Assembly: GCF_947172395.1 (NCBI RefSeq)
Contig: NC_069102.1
Span: 4,990,442-5,054,441, forward strand
Reading direction: 5' to 3'
Length of the DNA: 64,000 bases
Source of the DNA: Bicyclus anynana
Lineage: Eukaryota; Arthropoda; Insecta; Lepidoptera; Nymphalidae
The first letter of the stretch is position 1. Every line of letters starts with the position of its first letter. Position numbers and translations under genes: made by a program. The notes under the pieces were generated by a model. That model made no database searches, was not told the DNA's origin, and saw nothing but the letters and a program-made list of their open reading frames with translations. This document shows, piece after piece, positions 13,501 through 22,455 of the stretch.

Positions 13501-14123
13501 TTTCTGGAAAGGTAGCTTTTAATATATCTATATCTCTGAACGGACGGACAGACGTTGGTTTATTCGTTCGTCCGCTATTTAGCTTAGACTAGTCACTTGG
13601 CAATCGTGACGTACAACTACCCTTTACTACACGTGACCTGACACGTACTTAGCCAGTATTTACAAAGCACATTAAGGGCATAAGGGGTAATCTATAACCT
13701 TAAGTTTTTTTTAAAAACGATAATTTTTTCGGTCTGTCAGTACTAAACAACCTTTTAAATGAGCGTACGAGCAAGCGATATACTGTTGACTTAGAAATTG
13801 CATGAAACTTTCATTAAGGAGCCATATCAGGAGGTGTATTGTGTTATGATAAACGAAATAGGTACGTCAATTGAAAGTATCTTGAAATTTTATTTTTATC
13901 CTACGCGTTCTGGACTTAATATCGGTGCAGAATCACTAAAGTTGTTCCTCAGCCTCAGCCTTGGTTGAGCGGAAATATCATTAAACTACTAACAAGCCCT
14001 CTGGAGACGTAAATACGCTAAAAGCCGGCTTCGGAAAGTTTGAACGGACCATCAATAGAGTAAATTTAGGCACAAAATGTGCGCGCGCATTGTGATGAAA
14101 GAGATAGAGGAAGCACCCATTAC
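10541..14123. other. AT-rich interval between the two Galpha-o first exons
   Basis: No ORF with coding character and no clear repeat family was recognised. If the exon at 14124 is used, this is its intron; for the exon at 9981 it is upstream DNA and may hold promoter elements. One local palindrome occurs near 11338-11384, AACAGATCGTTTATCTTACG paired with CGTAAAATAAACGATCTGAG. Confidence 0.5.
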
Positions 14124-14241
14124 CAAGCAGGAGCAGCTTGATATCTTTGGCAGCCTGAATGCCATCCTCCTTCAGGTTTTTCTCGATCTGTTTGCTGCGT
14201 GCCAGAGCGGCGCGCTCTTCAGCGGATGAGGCGCAGCCCAT
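14124..14241 (-). CDS. Galphao: G protein alpha-o subunit, second alternative first coding exon
   Basis: The ATG at 14241-14239 starts MGCASSAEERAALARSKQ, then IEKNLKEDGIQAAKDIKLLLL, close to the animal Go N-terminus. The frame ends with one extra base at a GTAATG donor (intron from 14123). This is the same codon and phase as the exon at 9981-10098, so either can be joined to the same second exon. The frame is open upstream, but MGC is taken as the start because Gly2 and Cys3 are the lipidation residues of this family and the upstream frame is low-complexity Arg/Ala from CpG-rich DNA. The two exons differ mainly in the first 20 residues, the face that contacts membrane and Gbeta-gamma. Confidence 0.88.
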
Positions 14242-14560
14242 GATGGCGATAGCACGCACGGCCTGGCTCGCTACGCGCGGCAGCGCCGTGCTCCTTGCAT
14301 GCTCGCGGCTCGTCGTCGCGCGCAGAGAGCGCCGCGCACGCGCTCGCTCGCGCACGCGTGCGACTGGGTCGAATGAGTCGCGCCCGGGCGCCACGTCAGA
14401 AACGGCTCGGGTTGCCGCTGCCTTCAGAATCAGAATCTGGAACCGGAGTCACGGCGATGGCACCGCGACGTGGACCCACGAACGAATGACGGGTCGCGCA
14501 CGCCCGGCCCGGTGGCTGCACTGCGCAAGTGCGTCCGCCCACCCGATACACTAATTACAC
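14180..14560 (-). promoter_or_regulatory. CpG-rich 5' region of the upstream Galpha-o promoter (inferred)
   Basis: A patch dense in CG dinucleotides, with alternating CGCG/GCGC text, covers the exon and about 320 bp upstream, then drops sharply to AT-rich DNA. It is probably 5' UTR and promoter. Its resemblance in composition to 10030-10540 supports two separately controlled starts. Confidence 0.35.
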
Positions 14561-15129
14561 CCTTCGTTGAACGGTTGTCCTTTCCACTACAAACAAAATT
14601 AGTCTTTTATTGCTTCAACTCAAATGGTTAACAAAATAACCGCTTATAGCTACATCAAAATCTCAAAACATTAATGTTTGAAGTTAAATATAGTGAATAA
14701 AATATATTATGAGTAGGCTAAAGAACTAGTTACTACAAACTGAATATTTTATTGTGTTAATATTAACATAAATAAACATGTAATAAATATTTTTTAACGC
14801 AATACTACTGTACTGTAATAAATAGAGAGAAAGAGACGAATTCGAAACTCACACTGTCAGTTTTAAAAACATCGTTAAAGAATAGTGCTAACACAATACA
14901 CAAACTTATTGTTCTTATATTCGTGAGTGCCGGAATTCGGGATAAACAATATTTTAAGGTAAAGTTTGTGGTATTGTAGGATCTCTGGATCTACTAAACC
15001 GATTTTGAAAATTCTTTTACTGCTAGAAAGCCAGGTTATTTGTGTGTGTCACAGGCTATATTTTATCCCCGCATTCTCACGGGAATGGGAACTTTGCAGA
15101 TGAAATCACGGGGCTTGTACTAAAAAAAC

Positions 15130-15237
15130 GCAGAGAATTAAGATAATTCTCGGCGTGTGTGAATTGAAATCACAGATTCGAACCCACACCCTCTGGAATC
15201 GGAGGCAGAGGTTATATCCACTGGGCTATCACGGCTC
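15130..15237 (-). mobile_element. SINE family 1, internally deleted
   Basis: The tRNA-like head (GGGTTCGAATCTGTG on the minus strand, then the 'GCCCAGTGGATATAACC' block) is joined directly to a short body piece near 15130. About 150 bp of the usual body are missing. Confidence 0.65.
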
Positions 15238-15570
15238 AATCATAATTTAAATCTACAAAAACGTTAAAGTCCAACAAAATAATATCGATTTATCCCAATT
15301 TGTGTAATGACTTTGAGAACAAGTGGTCAAAACTTTTATACACATTGAATTCTGATAATGACAGTTGGTGTAAAACTTTAAACAGTTGCGTTTTGTTTTT
15401 GATTTTTGATCCATTTAGTACAAGTAACATTCATTGTAATGTGGGTTTAAATCCACAGAACACTAATTTTAAATCGCACATCGTATTCAAGCAACCATAC
15501 TGAAGTTTCTTAAAAATACAGTTTCATCAAGTACGAGCGGCTAAAAAACTCTGTGATTGAACTCAGCCGA

Positions 15571-15735
15571 TGTACGTCCACATATTCGTACAGGGACTTC
15601 CAAACAAGACAGTCTCGAACTGCCTGCATCCAGCGTTCCTGAGTAAATATGTTCCTTTATCCAGCGGCTTCCTACAACCCGCTTGATATCTTCGGTCCAC
15701 CTAGTGGCTGGTTGACCAACACTGCGGTGCGGGGT
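15571..15735 (-). mobile_element. 3' end of an RTE-like LINE (decayed)
   Basis: On the minus strand this matches the LINE tail at 57896-58074: GACCCCGCACCGCAGTGTTG, then TGGACCGAAGATATCAAGCG. It is more diverged than the other two copies and no frame is kept. Confidence 0.55.
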
Positions 15736-15880
15736 CGAATTTTCTTACAACTGTTTTTTTATCTATGCTATTATTTCCACTTGCCAGTGGTATTAAGGTA
15801 ACTATCTGCTGTACTTGCATAGAATAATAGATATTTGCTTGCTAGTGCTACCTTGCTATTTTTATCTCCGCTATACTATA

Positions 15881-16025
15881 CTCCGCGCCACGAAACAAGT
15901 CCCGCAGACGCGGCGCTAACGTGCTAATAAATAACGCTCAAAATCATTTGGTAATGACGGTTTTTGTAAGGCGCTGTCAATTTTAGTTCAGGTATGAGAC
16001 GCGGGACTTCTTTCGTGGCGCGGAG
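15881..16025. mobile_element. short MITE with 25-bp inverted ends
   Basis: CTCCGCGCCACGAAACAAGT (then CCCGC) at 15881-15905 is matched in reverse complement at 16001-16025 with one difference. The interior is about 95 bp, without a frame. It sits about 670 bp upstream of the Ku70 start. Confidence 0.65.
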
Positions 16026-16691
16026 CCTATCATGGCGGTGGCGCCCTTCATTTGTGGTCTGTGGTGGCGCCCACAACCATAGACTATTAAACTAATCTAC
16101 AAATACAAAGCATCACAGATTATATCGACACTATCAAACAGAAAACGATGAAAAATTCATATTTTTTACTCTCAGACCAATTAGAAAAAGACCTGACTCG
16201 CTAGATATCTGTCAAAGATCATCTATAATATCTTAATGCGAATCAATGCGAATCTTTAAAATTGTGTGTAGTATAAGAACACAGAATATATTTATTAATG
16301 GTATTGAATATTTTCTATATGCGCGTCTACCATGTCCCCTTGAAGAAACGACAGACAATTTTGTTGCAAAATTTGGGTGCGTGCATCTCCAAATAAATAT
16401 TTAATTCCTCTATGACATCTTTATTTTGTAGATAAAGAAGTATCGGAATGGTTAGAATCAGTTAAAAAAAAGAGATTAGATTTGCTTTTTTAAAGATGTC
16501 ATCTTGTCCGTCGTCAATTTGACGTGTCTTTGCGTTTTCCTTATAAGAAAGGATAAAGAAAAAAAATGACGTGTGTCACTGTCAATGTCATGATTACTGT
16601 CAAACAAAACCGGCAAACGCAAATTAGGATATTTTTCGCTAAAATTTAATTTATATTGTAAATTTTTGTAATTGTTATATATCCAGTCTAC

Positions 16692-16712
16692 ATGAATTAT
16701 GGATTCCGATGA
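16692..16712 (+). promoter_or_regulatory. overlapping upstream ORF at the Ku70 start
   Basis: An ATG at 16692, seven bases before the Ku70 ATG and in another frame, opens six codons and stops with TGA at 16710-16712 inside the Ku70 frame. Its context (T at -3) is weak. The Ku70 ATG at 16699 has A at -3 and G at +4. If the transcript includes 16692, leaky scanning would be expected. Confidence 0.4.
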
Positions 16713-18474
16713 TGAAATTGATTTTCAACCGTCTTGGAGAGGAGTGCCTGGTATAATTATTCTGATTAATGTTTTTGAAAACTCCAAACACAATATCTTT
16801 GAAATCGCACATGCAGCGACATGTCGTTTGATAAAACAACAGATGAGAACGTCGAGTTCACATAACATCGCAGTATGCTTATATGGGACAGAGGAGTCTT
16901 CTACATCAAAGTTTGATGTAAAAGCCGTTACAGAAATTATCCCCTTGTCCGTGCCAACGTTAGAGGATTTCAAGAAACTCAAAAACACTACATCTTTTAC
17001 TGAAGCAAAAGAATTTAAGCTGTCAGATGTGTTGTGGCATTCCAGTAAATCGTTTGCTAACTGTAAAAAACAATTGTCATCTCGGAGTGTAATAATGCTA
17101 ACCCGTCTTGATATTGCACCAATTGCAGTAGACCAGAAACCAACCCTCAGCAGAGCAAGTGACCTAATTGACTCCAACATAGATATAAGAGTAATAAACT
17201 TGTCTGATCATGAGTATCAAATAGATGCATTCTATGAAAAGTTTTTAAAAATAGCTAATAAAGGAATGGATTATGTAGTGCCAAAACCAATATGGGACTC
17301 AACTGAAATTGAAAAGCTTATGTATCAAGAGTCACATCGAAATCTGGCTGTAGCAAAACTAAATTTTGAAATTAGCAAGGATTTTAATATAGGTGTTGGT
17401 GTTTATACATTACTCAAAAGGCCTGGCCAAAATTACAAGAAAAATGTTTATTTAGATAGAGAAACCAATGCAGTTGTTAGTAGTGTAACAAAAACTATGA
17501 AAGTAACTTTTGAGGATGGTGATGATGACGAAGAAAATAGTCAGCCCAAAGAAGTTCCATTGCTAAAATCAGAATTACTGCATTATCAGGAATTTGGTGG
17601 TGAAAAGGTAGAATTCACAGATAGTGAAATGAAGGCTATTAAGAATCCTTTTGGACCTCCAATGATGAAACTGCTTGGTTTCAAACCTGCTAGGGTCATT
17701 TGTAAGGAAAAGTGGTATTTGAAAATGGGATATTTTTTATTTCCCAATGAAAAATCTATAGAAGGTTCAACAGTTGCTTTCAAAGCTTTGCACAAGGCTT
17801 GTACAGAAATGGAAATGGTAGCTATTTGTGCCCTATGCACAAGAGTAAATTCTAAGCCTATTGTTGGTGCCCTGAGTCCTTCAGTAAGGCCACTAAATTT
17901 AGATATAGATGTTGGTTTTGATATTATCCACTTTCCCTTTGTTGAAAGTGTTAGGGATCTGAATATAAATGAGGAAGAAAATAATGAAGAAAGTTCAGTT
18001 GACATCATTGAAAAGGCACACAAAATGCTAATGAAAGATATTTTGAATGAGTTGACCATAGAATACAAACCAGATATGTTTGAAGATCCAAAGTTACAGT
18101 CTAAATATAGGGCAATAGAAGCGATTGCATTAGATGAAGAAGATAGTGATCCATTTATTGATACAACAATACCAAACCCAGAGAAATTTGAAAATATTCG
18201 AGATGATTTGTTTGAAGAGTTATTCGGGCCTTTAGGTGAAATGACACTGAAACGAACAGCAGAAAAACAATCTTATAGTGGAGGTAAAAAACAAAAAGTA
18301 GAGAATATCGACGAAAACCTCTTAGACCACAGATTAAAGAATAATAAAATGAACGACTACACTGTTCCACAGTTAAAACAGATAATAAATTTTAAGGAAA
18401 TAAAAGTTCCTTCAGGTTTAACAGGCTGTAAAAAAAAGGATCTTATTAATTTAGTTTGTGAACATTGCACTTAA
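16699..18474 (+). CDS. XRCC6 (Ku70): Ku70, DNA end-binding subunit of the Ku heterodimer
   Basis: Ku70 pairs with Ku80 to form a ring on broken DNA ends, recruiting end-joining factors in the nucleus and also acting at telomeres. The 591-residue frame is close to the 609 of human Ku70. An N-terminal vWA-like domain covers about 15-210. The Ku beta-barrel core covers about 215-450 (KLLGFKPARV, then YFLFPNE and IIHFPFVESV). A helical arm follows, and a C-terminal SAP DNA-binding motif occupies about 553-588 (YTVPQLKQIINFKEIKVP). An acidic insert (DGDDDEEN) lies near 274-281. The frame is uninterrupted with no intron, which is unusual for animal Ku70 genes known to me. No clear AATAAA was seen just downstream. 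Confidence 0.93.
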   Translation: MDSDDEIDFQPSWRGVPGIIILINVFENSKHNIFEIAHAATCRLIKQQMRTSSSHNIAVCLYGTEESSTSKFDVKAVTEIIPLSVPTLEDFKKLKNTTSFTEAKEFKLSDVLWHSSKSFANCKKQLSSRSVIMLTRLDIAPIAVDQKPTLSRASDLIDSNIDIRVINLSDHEYQIDAFYEKFLKIANKGMDYVVPKPIWDSTEIEKLMYQESHRNLAVAKLNFEISKDFNIGVGVYTLLKRPGQNYKKNVYLDRETNAVVSSVTKTMKVTFEDGDDDEENSQPKEVPLLKSELLHYQEFGGEKVEFTDSEMKAIKNPFGPPMMKLLGFKPARVICKEKWYLKMGYFLFPNEKSIEGSTVAFKALHKACTEMEMVAICALCTRVNSKPIVGALSPSVRPLNLDIDVGFDIIHFPFVESVRDLNINEEENNEESSVDIIEKAHKMLMKDILNELTIEYKPDMFEDPKLQSKYRAIEAIALDEEDSDPFIDTTIPNPEKFENIRDDLFEELFGPLGEMTLKRTAEKQSYSGGKKQKVENIDENLLDHRLKNNKMNDYTVPQLKQIINFKEIKVPSGLTGCKKKDLINLVCEHCT

Positions 18475-18727
18475 ATAACTTTTAAAAAATATTCAGTATA
18501 ATACATTTATTTTTCATAATTATGGAAGGTTTTATTGAAATTCTAAATACCTATTTGTGTTGAGATTCTAATTATAAAATTAACAAAAACAAAAAGCGAT
18601 ATTTCAGACGAAGACAGCTCAAATCACCATGTGCTAATTTTCCATCTTCTAATAGGGTCGGAATACCTCAGCTCCATACAAAACTACCATCAATTTTTCA
18701 TATGTTACTCCACCGTCATCACTTTCA

Positions 18728-20958
18728 AAAATCAAAATCAAAATCAAAAATCATTTATTTCAAGTAGGCTCAGTTTACAAGCACTTTTGACACGTCAGTT
18801 GACTATTTGTAAAGATTCTACCACCGGTTCGGAAGGCAGGTTCTGCTGAGAAGATACCGGCAAGAAACTCAACAGTTGCTCTTTTGAAAAAGTCATACAG
18901 TATTATAATTTACAATTAATAACAATTACTGTTTACATTTTTTATAGTTTTACTTTCTGTGTGAAGGTGGAAGCTGATCCAACGACCTCCAAGCATCTTT
19001 ATCATTAAGGAACTCATCAATGTTGTAGTACCCTCGACTAAGTAGATGTTTTTTAACACATTGCTTAAAGCTATGCATTGGCAGGTCCATCACAGTCTTG
19101 GGGATCTTATTATAGAAGAGTACACCCAAACCTACAAAAGATTTTTTTACTCTTTGGAGACGATATGCAGAAATAACTAACTTATGCCCGTGTCTAGTAA
19201 GACGTGGGTTTAAATCTCCTTTTCGTTTGTACAAATTAATATTTTGTCTTACATAGATTATGCTGTTATATATATATTGACAGGCTACTGTTAGTATACC
19301 TATTTCTTTAAACTTTTGACGAAGGGACTCGCGTGATTTTAATTGATATATTGTTCGAATTGCTCTTTTTTGAAGAACAAATATAGATTGTATATCGGCA
19401 GCCTTGCCCCACAATAAAATACCGTAAGACATTACGCTGTGAAAGTACGCAAAATAAACAAGCCTAGCTGTATCAACATCAGTAAACTGTCTTATTTTTC
19501 TCACGGCAAATGCCGCTGAGCTAAGTTTACCAGACAGTTTTTCTATATGAGCACCCCACTGAAGTTTACAATCCAAGGTCACTCCCAAGAAAACTGTGGA
19601 ACTCTCCATTTCCAATGTTTCACCATCGATCATTATAGACTTATCTAATTTTTTAACATTTGGCAATGAAAACTCAATACATTTAGTTTTCTTGGCATTC
19701 AAAAGTAGATTATTTGCAGTGAACCAATGCGACACATGCGATATGGCACGGTTTACGTCGTCAGAGTTATCTTTATTTCTGTCGGACTTAAAAATTAAGG
19801 ATGTGTCATCAGCAAACAGTACAATCTCACATATGCCGCTGACATGGTATGGTAAATCGTTTATGTACACTAAAAATAGAAAAGGACCCAGAATTGAACC
19901 CTGTGGGACGCCCATTATGGTAGTGGAACCGTGCGACTTTATATCATTTATGCATACCTTCTGCGTTCTATCACTGAGATAAGAGGCAATGAGATCGAGT
20001 GCAACACTTTTGATGCCATAGTGGCTTAACTTGAGTAGAAGGGTGTTATGGTCAACACAATCGAACGCCTTGGACAGATCACAGAACACACCAATAGCAT
20101 TCTTAGAACCTTCCCATGCTTCATAAATATGTTTTAAAAGTTTAGCCCCTGCATCAGTTGTATTGCGACCTTTTGTAAAACCATACTGTTCAGGATGAAA
20201 CAAGTTATTTAAATTAAAATGACATAAAAGTTGATTTAATATGATTTTTTCAAAGACCTTGCTAAGTGTTGGCAATATTGTAATCGGTCTATAATTATTA
20301 AGATCTGATTTGTCTCCTGATTTAAAAAGTGGTATCAATTTGCCATGCTTCATTAGGTTCGGAAAAATACCTAAGTCCACACATTCATTAAAAATAATGG
20401 CTAAGTGGGGAGCAATTACATCAATTATATTAGATATTACTTTCACTGACATGCCCCACAGATCTCCGGTTCTTTTTAATTTTAACAAATTGAAAGATTT
20501 TTTAATGTCTGATACAGTTATGTGGTGAAATTCAAAAAGAACGTTGCACTCTTTAACATTGCCTCTTAATAGTCTCTGGGCTTCCGTAGCAGACGAATCT
20601 AGTGAATCAGTTAACAAGATAGGAACATTCTGGAAAAAATCTTCAAAGGCATTAACAACCTCGATATCAGTGTTTACTTTTTTGTCATTGACAATTAATT
20701 CAAAACTGATATCCCGCGGTTTGATTTTTCCTGATTCTCTATTAATTATATTCCAGGTGGTTTGTATCTTGTTCTCAGACTCAATTATTTTCTGTTTGAT
20801 GTGTAACGATTTCGCAAGAATACAAACACGTTTGAAAATTTTTGAGTAACTTTTGACATAATCTAAATAAGTTCGCGTTTGAGTATATTGTTTTTCCTCG
20901 TACAACTCGTACAGTTTGTCTCTACTTTTGTAAATGCCTACAGTAGCCCATTCGCTAA
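18728..20958 (-). mobile_element. 5'-truncated non-LTR retrotransposon (jockey/CR1-like) with 7-bp target duplication
   Basis: On the minus strand a reverse-transcriptase frame is followed by about 220 bp of 3' UTR and a TTTTGATTTTGATTTTGA-type tail near 18728-18750. ACTTTCA at 18721-18727 and again at 20959-20965 flanks the copy as a likely target-site duplication. The apurinic endonuclease domain that should precede the RT is absent, so the copy was probably truncated during insertion. Fragments of the same 3' UTR occur at 2466 and 57557. Clade assignment is by motif style only. Confidence 0.75.
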
Positions 20959-20962
20959 ACTT
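18950..20962 (-). CDS. LINE reverse transcriptase, uninterrupted but lacking its N-terminal endonuclease
   Basis: About 670 codons run without a stop from just inside the truncation point (an in-frame TGA at 20963-20965 lies in flanking DNA). Counting from 20905, RT motifs appear in order: NNYRPITILPTLSKVFEK near 203-220, QYGFTKGRNTTDA near 240-252, DLSKAFDCVDH near 276-286, GVPQGSILGPFLFLVYIND near 332-350, and the catalytic FADDTSL near 364-370. A C-terminal thumb/linker follows. No ATG-led start is credible because the true N-terminus is missing. It would copy its own RNA by target-primed reverse transcription if complete, but this copy cannot nick target DNA. Confidence 0.8.
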   Translation of the reverse strand, partial: KFSEWATVGIYKSRDKLYELYEEKQYTQTRTYLDYVKSYSKIFKRVCILAKSLHIKQKIIESENKIQTTWNIINRESGKIKPRDISFELIVNDKKVNTDIEVVNAFEDFFQNVPILLTDSLDSSATEAQRLLRGNVKECNVLFEFHHITVSDIKKSFNLLKLKRTGDLWGMSVKVISNIIDVIAPHLAIIFNECVDLGIFPNLMKHGKLIPLFKSGDKSDLNNYRPITILPTLSKVFEKIILNQLLCHFNLNNLFHPEQYGFTKGRNTTDAGAKLLKHIYEAWEGSKNAIGVFCDLSKAFDCVDHNTLLLKLSHYGIKSVALDLIASYLSDRTQKVCINDIKSHGSTTIMGVPQGSILGPFLFLVYINDLPYHVSGICEIVLFADDTSLIFKSDRNKDNSDDVNRAISHVSHWFTANNLLLNAKKTKCIEFSLPNVKKLDKSIMIDGETLEMESSTVFLGVTLDCKLQWGAHIEKLSGKLSSAAFAVRKIRQFTDVDTARLVYFAYFHSVMSYGILLWGKAADIQSIFVLQKRAIRTIYQLKSRESLRQKFKEIGILTVACQYIYNSIIYVRQNINLYKRKGDLNPRLTRHGHKLVISAYRLQRVKKSFVGLGVLFYNKIPKTVMDLPMHSFKQCVKKHLLSRGYYNIDEFLNDKDAWRSLDQLPPSHRK

Positions 20963-21073
20963 TCATGTTTAATATTTTAAAGAATATTTAATGATATTTG
21001 TTATTTTCATTGGATTAAAAGTTAAGCTTCAGGCTGAAAAAGGCTATAACTTACAGCCGTAAAGCTAGCTTAT

Positions 21074-21401
21074 AAAAAATTTTAATAAAAAAAATTCAAC
21101 CGACTTCCAACTCAAAAATTAACCTAAACTAAAAAGCAAAAAATAACATCTTACCTATGTGCTACCTTCTGATCAGTTTGAAGGCGGTGCCAAGCCAGTG
21201 ATGTTTTAATTCAAGCCGTTTAAATTACACAATTTCTGTGGTTCTTTCAGAAACAGCTTTAATTAAAACATGACACTGGATTGGCACCGCCTTCAAACTG
21301 ATCAGAAGGTAGCACATAGGTAAGATGTTATTTTTTGCTTTTTAGTTTAGGTTAATTTTTGAGTTGGAAGTCGGTTGAATTTTTTTTATTAAAATTTTTA
21401 T
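21074..21401. repeat. long foldback: two ~147-bp inverted arms around a ~35-bp loop
   Basis: The left arm 21074-21218 and right arm 21254-21401 are reverse complements with only a few differences. Landmarks are TCAACCGACTTCCAACTC on the left against GAGTTGGAAGTCGGTTGA on the right, and GTGCTACCTTCTGATCAG against CTGATCAGAAGGTAGCAC. The arms contain the GAAGTCGGTT text that recurs at 22286 and, inverted, near 62050. No coding potential. The near-identity suggests recent origin or continuing arm-to-arm conversion. Confidence 0.85.
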
Positions 21402-21449
21402 TTTTTAATTTTTAGTGTTAGCACACCTACTGAGTGTGCACTGACTGAC

Positions 21450-22216
21450 CTCCGTCTTCATCACCAGACCCCCTATGCAGTCACAATCCATATGGGTGGA
21501 AAGTTCTCATCAATATAAAATTTATCAAGTCCAAACACAAGGTAGCTACTGTGAACCGTCGAGGAGTTCCCTTAACTCTCCTTCATCTTCATCACCAGAC
21601 CTCTAATACAGTCATAACCTATTCAGGTGGAAAGTTCTCATCAATACAATATTATCAAGTCAAAACACAAGGTAGCTACTGTGAACCGTCGAGGAGTTCC
21701 CTTAACTATCCTTCGTTTTCTTCACCAGACCCCTAATACAGTCACAACCCATCTAGGTGGAAAGTTCTCATCAATACAAATGTATCAAGTCCAAACACAA
21801 GGTAGCTACTGTGAACCGTCGAGGAGTTCTCTTCACTGTCCTTCGTCTTCATCATCAGACCCTTAATACAGTCACAACCCATCTAGGTGGAAAGTTCTCA
21901 TCAATACAAATAAATTAAGCCCAAACAAAAGGTACCTGCTGTAAATCGTGGACGAGTTCCATCGTCTGTGTATCGGCTCCATCATCAGACCAACTCCAGA
22001 CCTTGATAAAATTGTAGTGGTTTAAAATACCTTATGGAAACACTAACAAACGCACTAGCCGTCTCTACGATTTTCAAAAGTTCCCCTCGATTTCTCCAGG
22101 ATGCCATCATCAGATCCTCACATGAAAAAAATGGGACCACCCTGGAATCAAACCCTTCACAACAAAAAAAGAATTTTCAAAATCGGTCTACAAATGATGG
22201 AATTATCGCTGGACAT

Positions 22217-22248
<32 letters not shown>

Positions 22249-22304
22249 CATACATACAGCCGAACGTAGAACCTCCTCCTTTTTGGAAGTCGGTTAAAAA
22301 AAAA
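21450..22304 (+). repeat. 130-bp minisatellite inside a dispersed repeat ending in poly(A)
   Basis: The anchor GGTAGCTACTGTGAACCGTC occurs at 21541, 21671 and 21801, and a diverged GGTACCTGCTGTAAATCGTG at 21931: exact 130-bp spacing. Each unit also carries GGTGGAAAGTTCTCATCAAT and a 'CATCACCAGACCCCT' block. A fifth, weaker unit continues to about 22125. An A-run of about 24 bases follows, then ACATACATACAGCCGAACG, 'AACCTCCTCCTTTTTGGAAG' and TCGGTT. The same end text appears inverted near 62050. The array ends about 150 bp before the GINS3 start codon. Confidence 0.8.
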
Positions 22305-22455
22305 CATGACTATTTGTCGTCTGTGAGTCTGTGACTTTGACATCGAGTCAATTGACATTGATTCAATTTACACTGTTTAAGTACTTTAAAGAAGTTTTGT
22401 TTTGTTTGGTTTGGTTTTAAAAATCTAATTATTTTTTGCTTTTGCGTAAATAATA

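Noticed and set aside
14242..14394. N-terminal extension of the Galpha-o exon (about 51 extra in-frame residues)
   Set aside because: The extension starts at a non-ATG codon, is Arg/Ala-rich from CpG DNA, and would bury the MGC lipidation site required in this family.
17586..18068. 160-codon minus-strand frame inside Ku70
   Set aside because: Shadow of the Ku70 coding frame; no independent motif.
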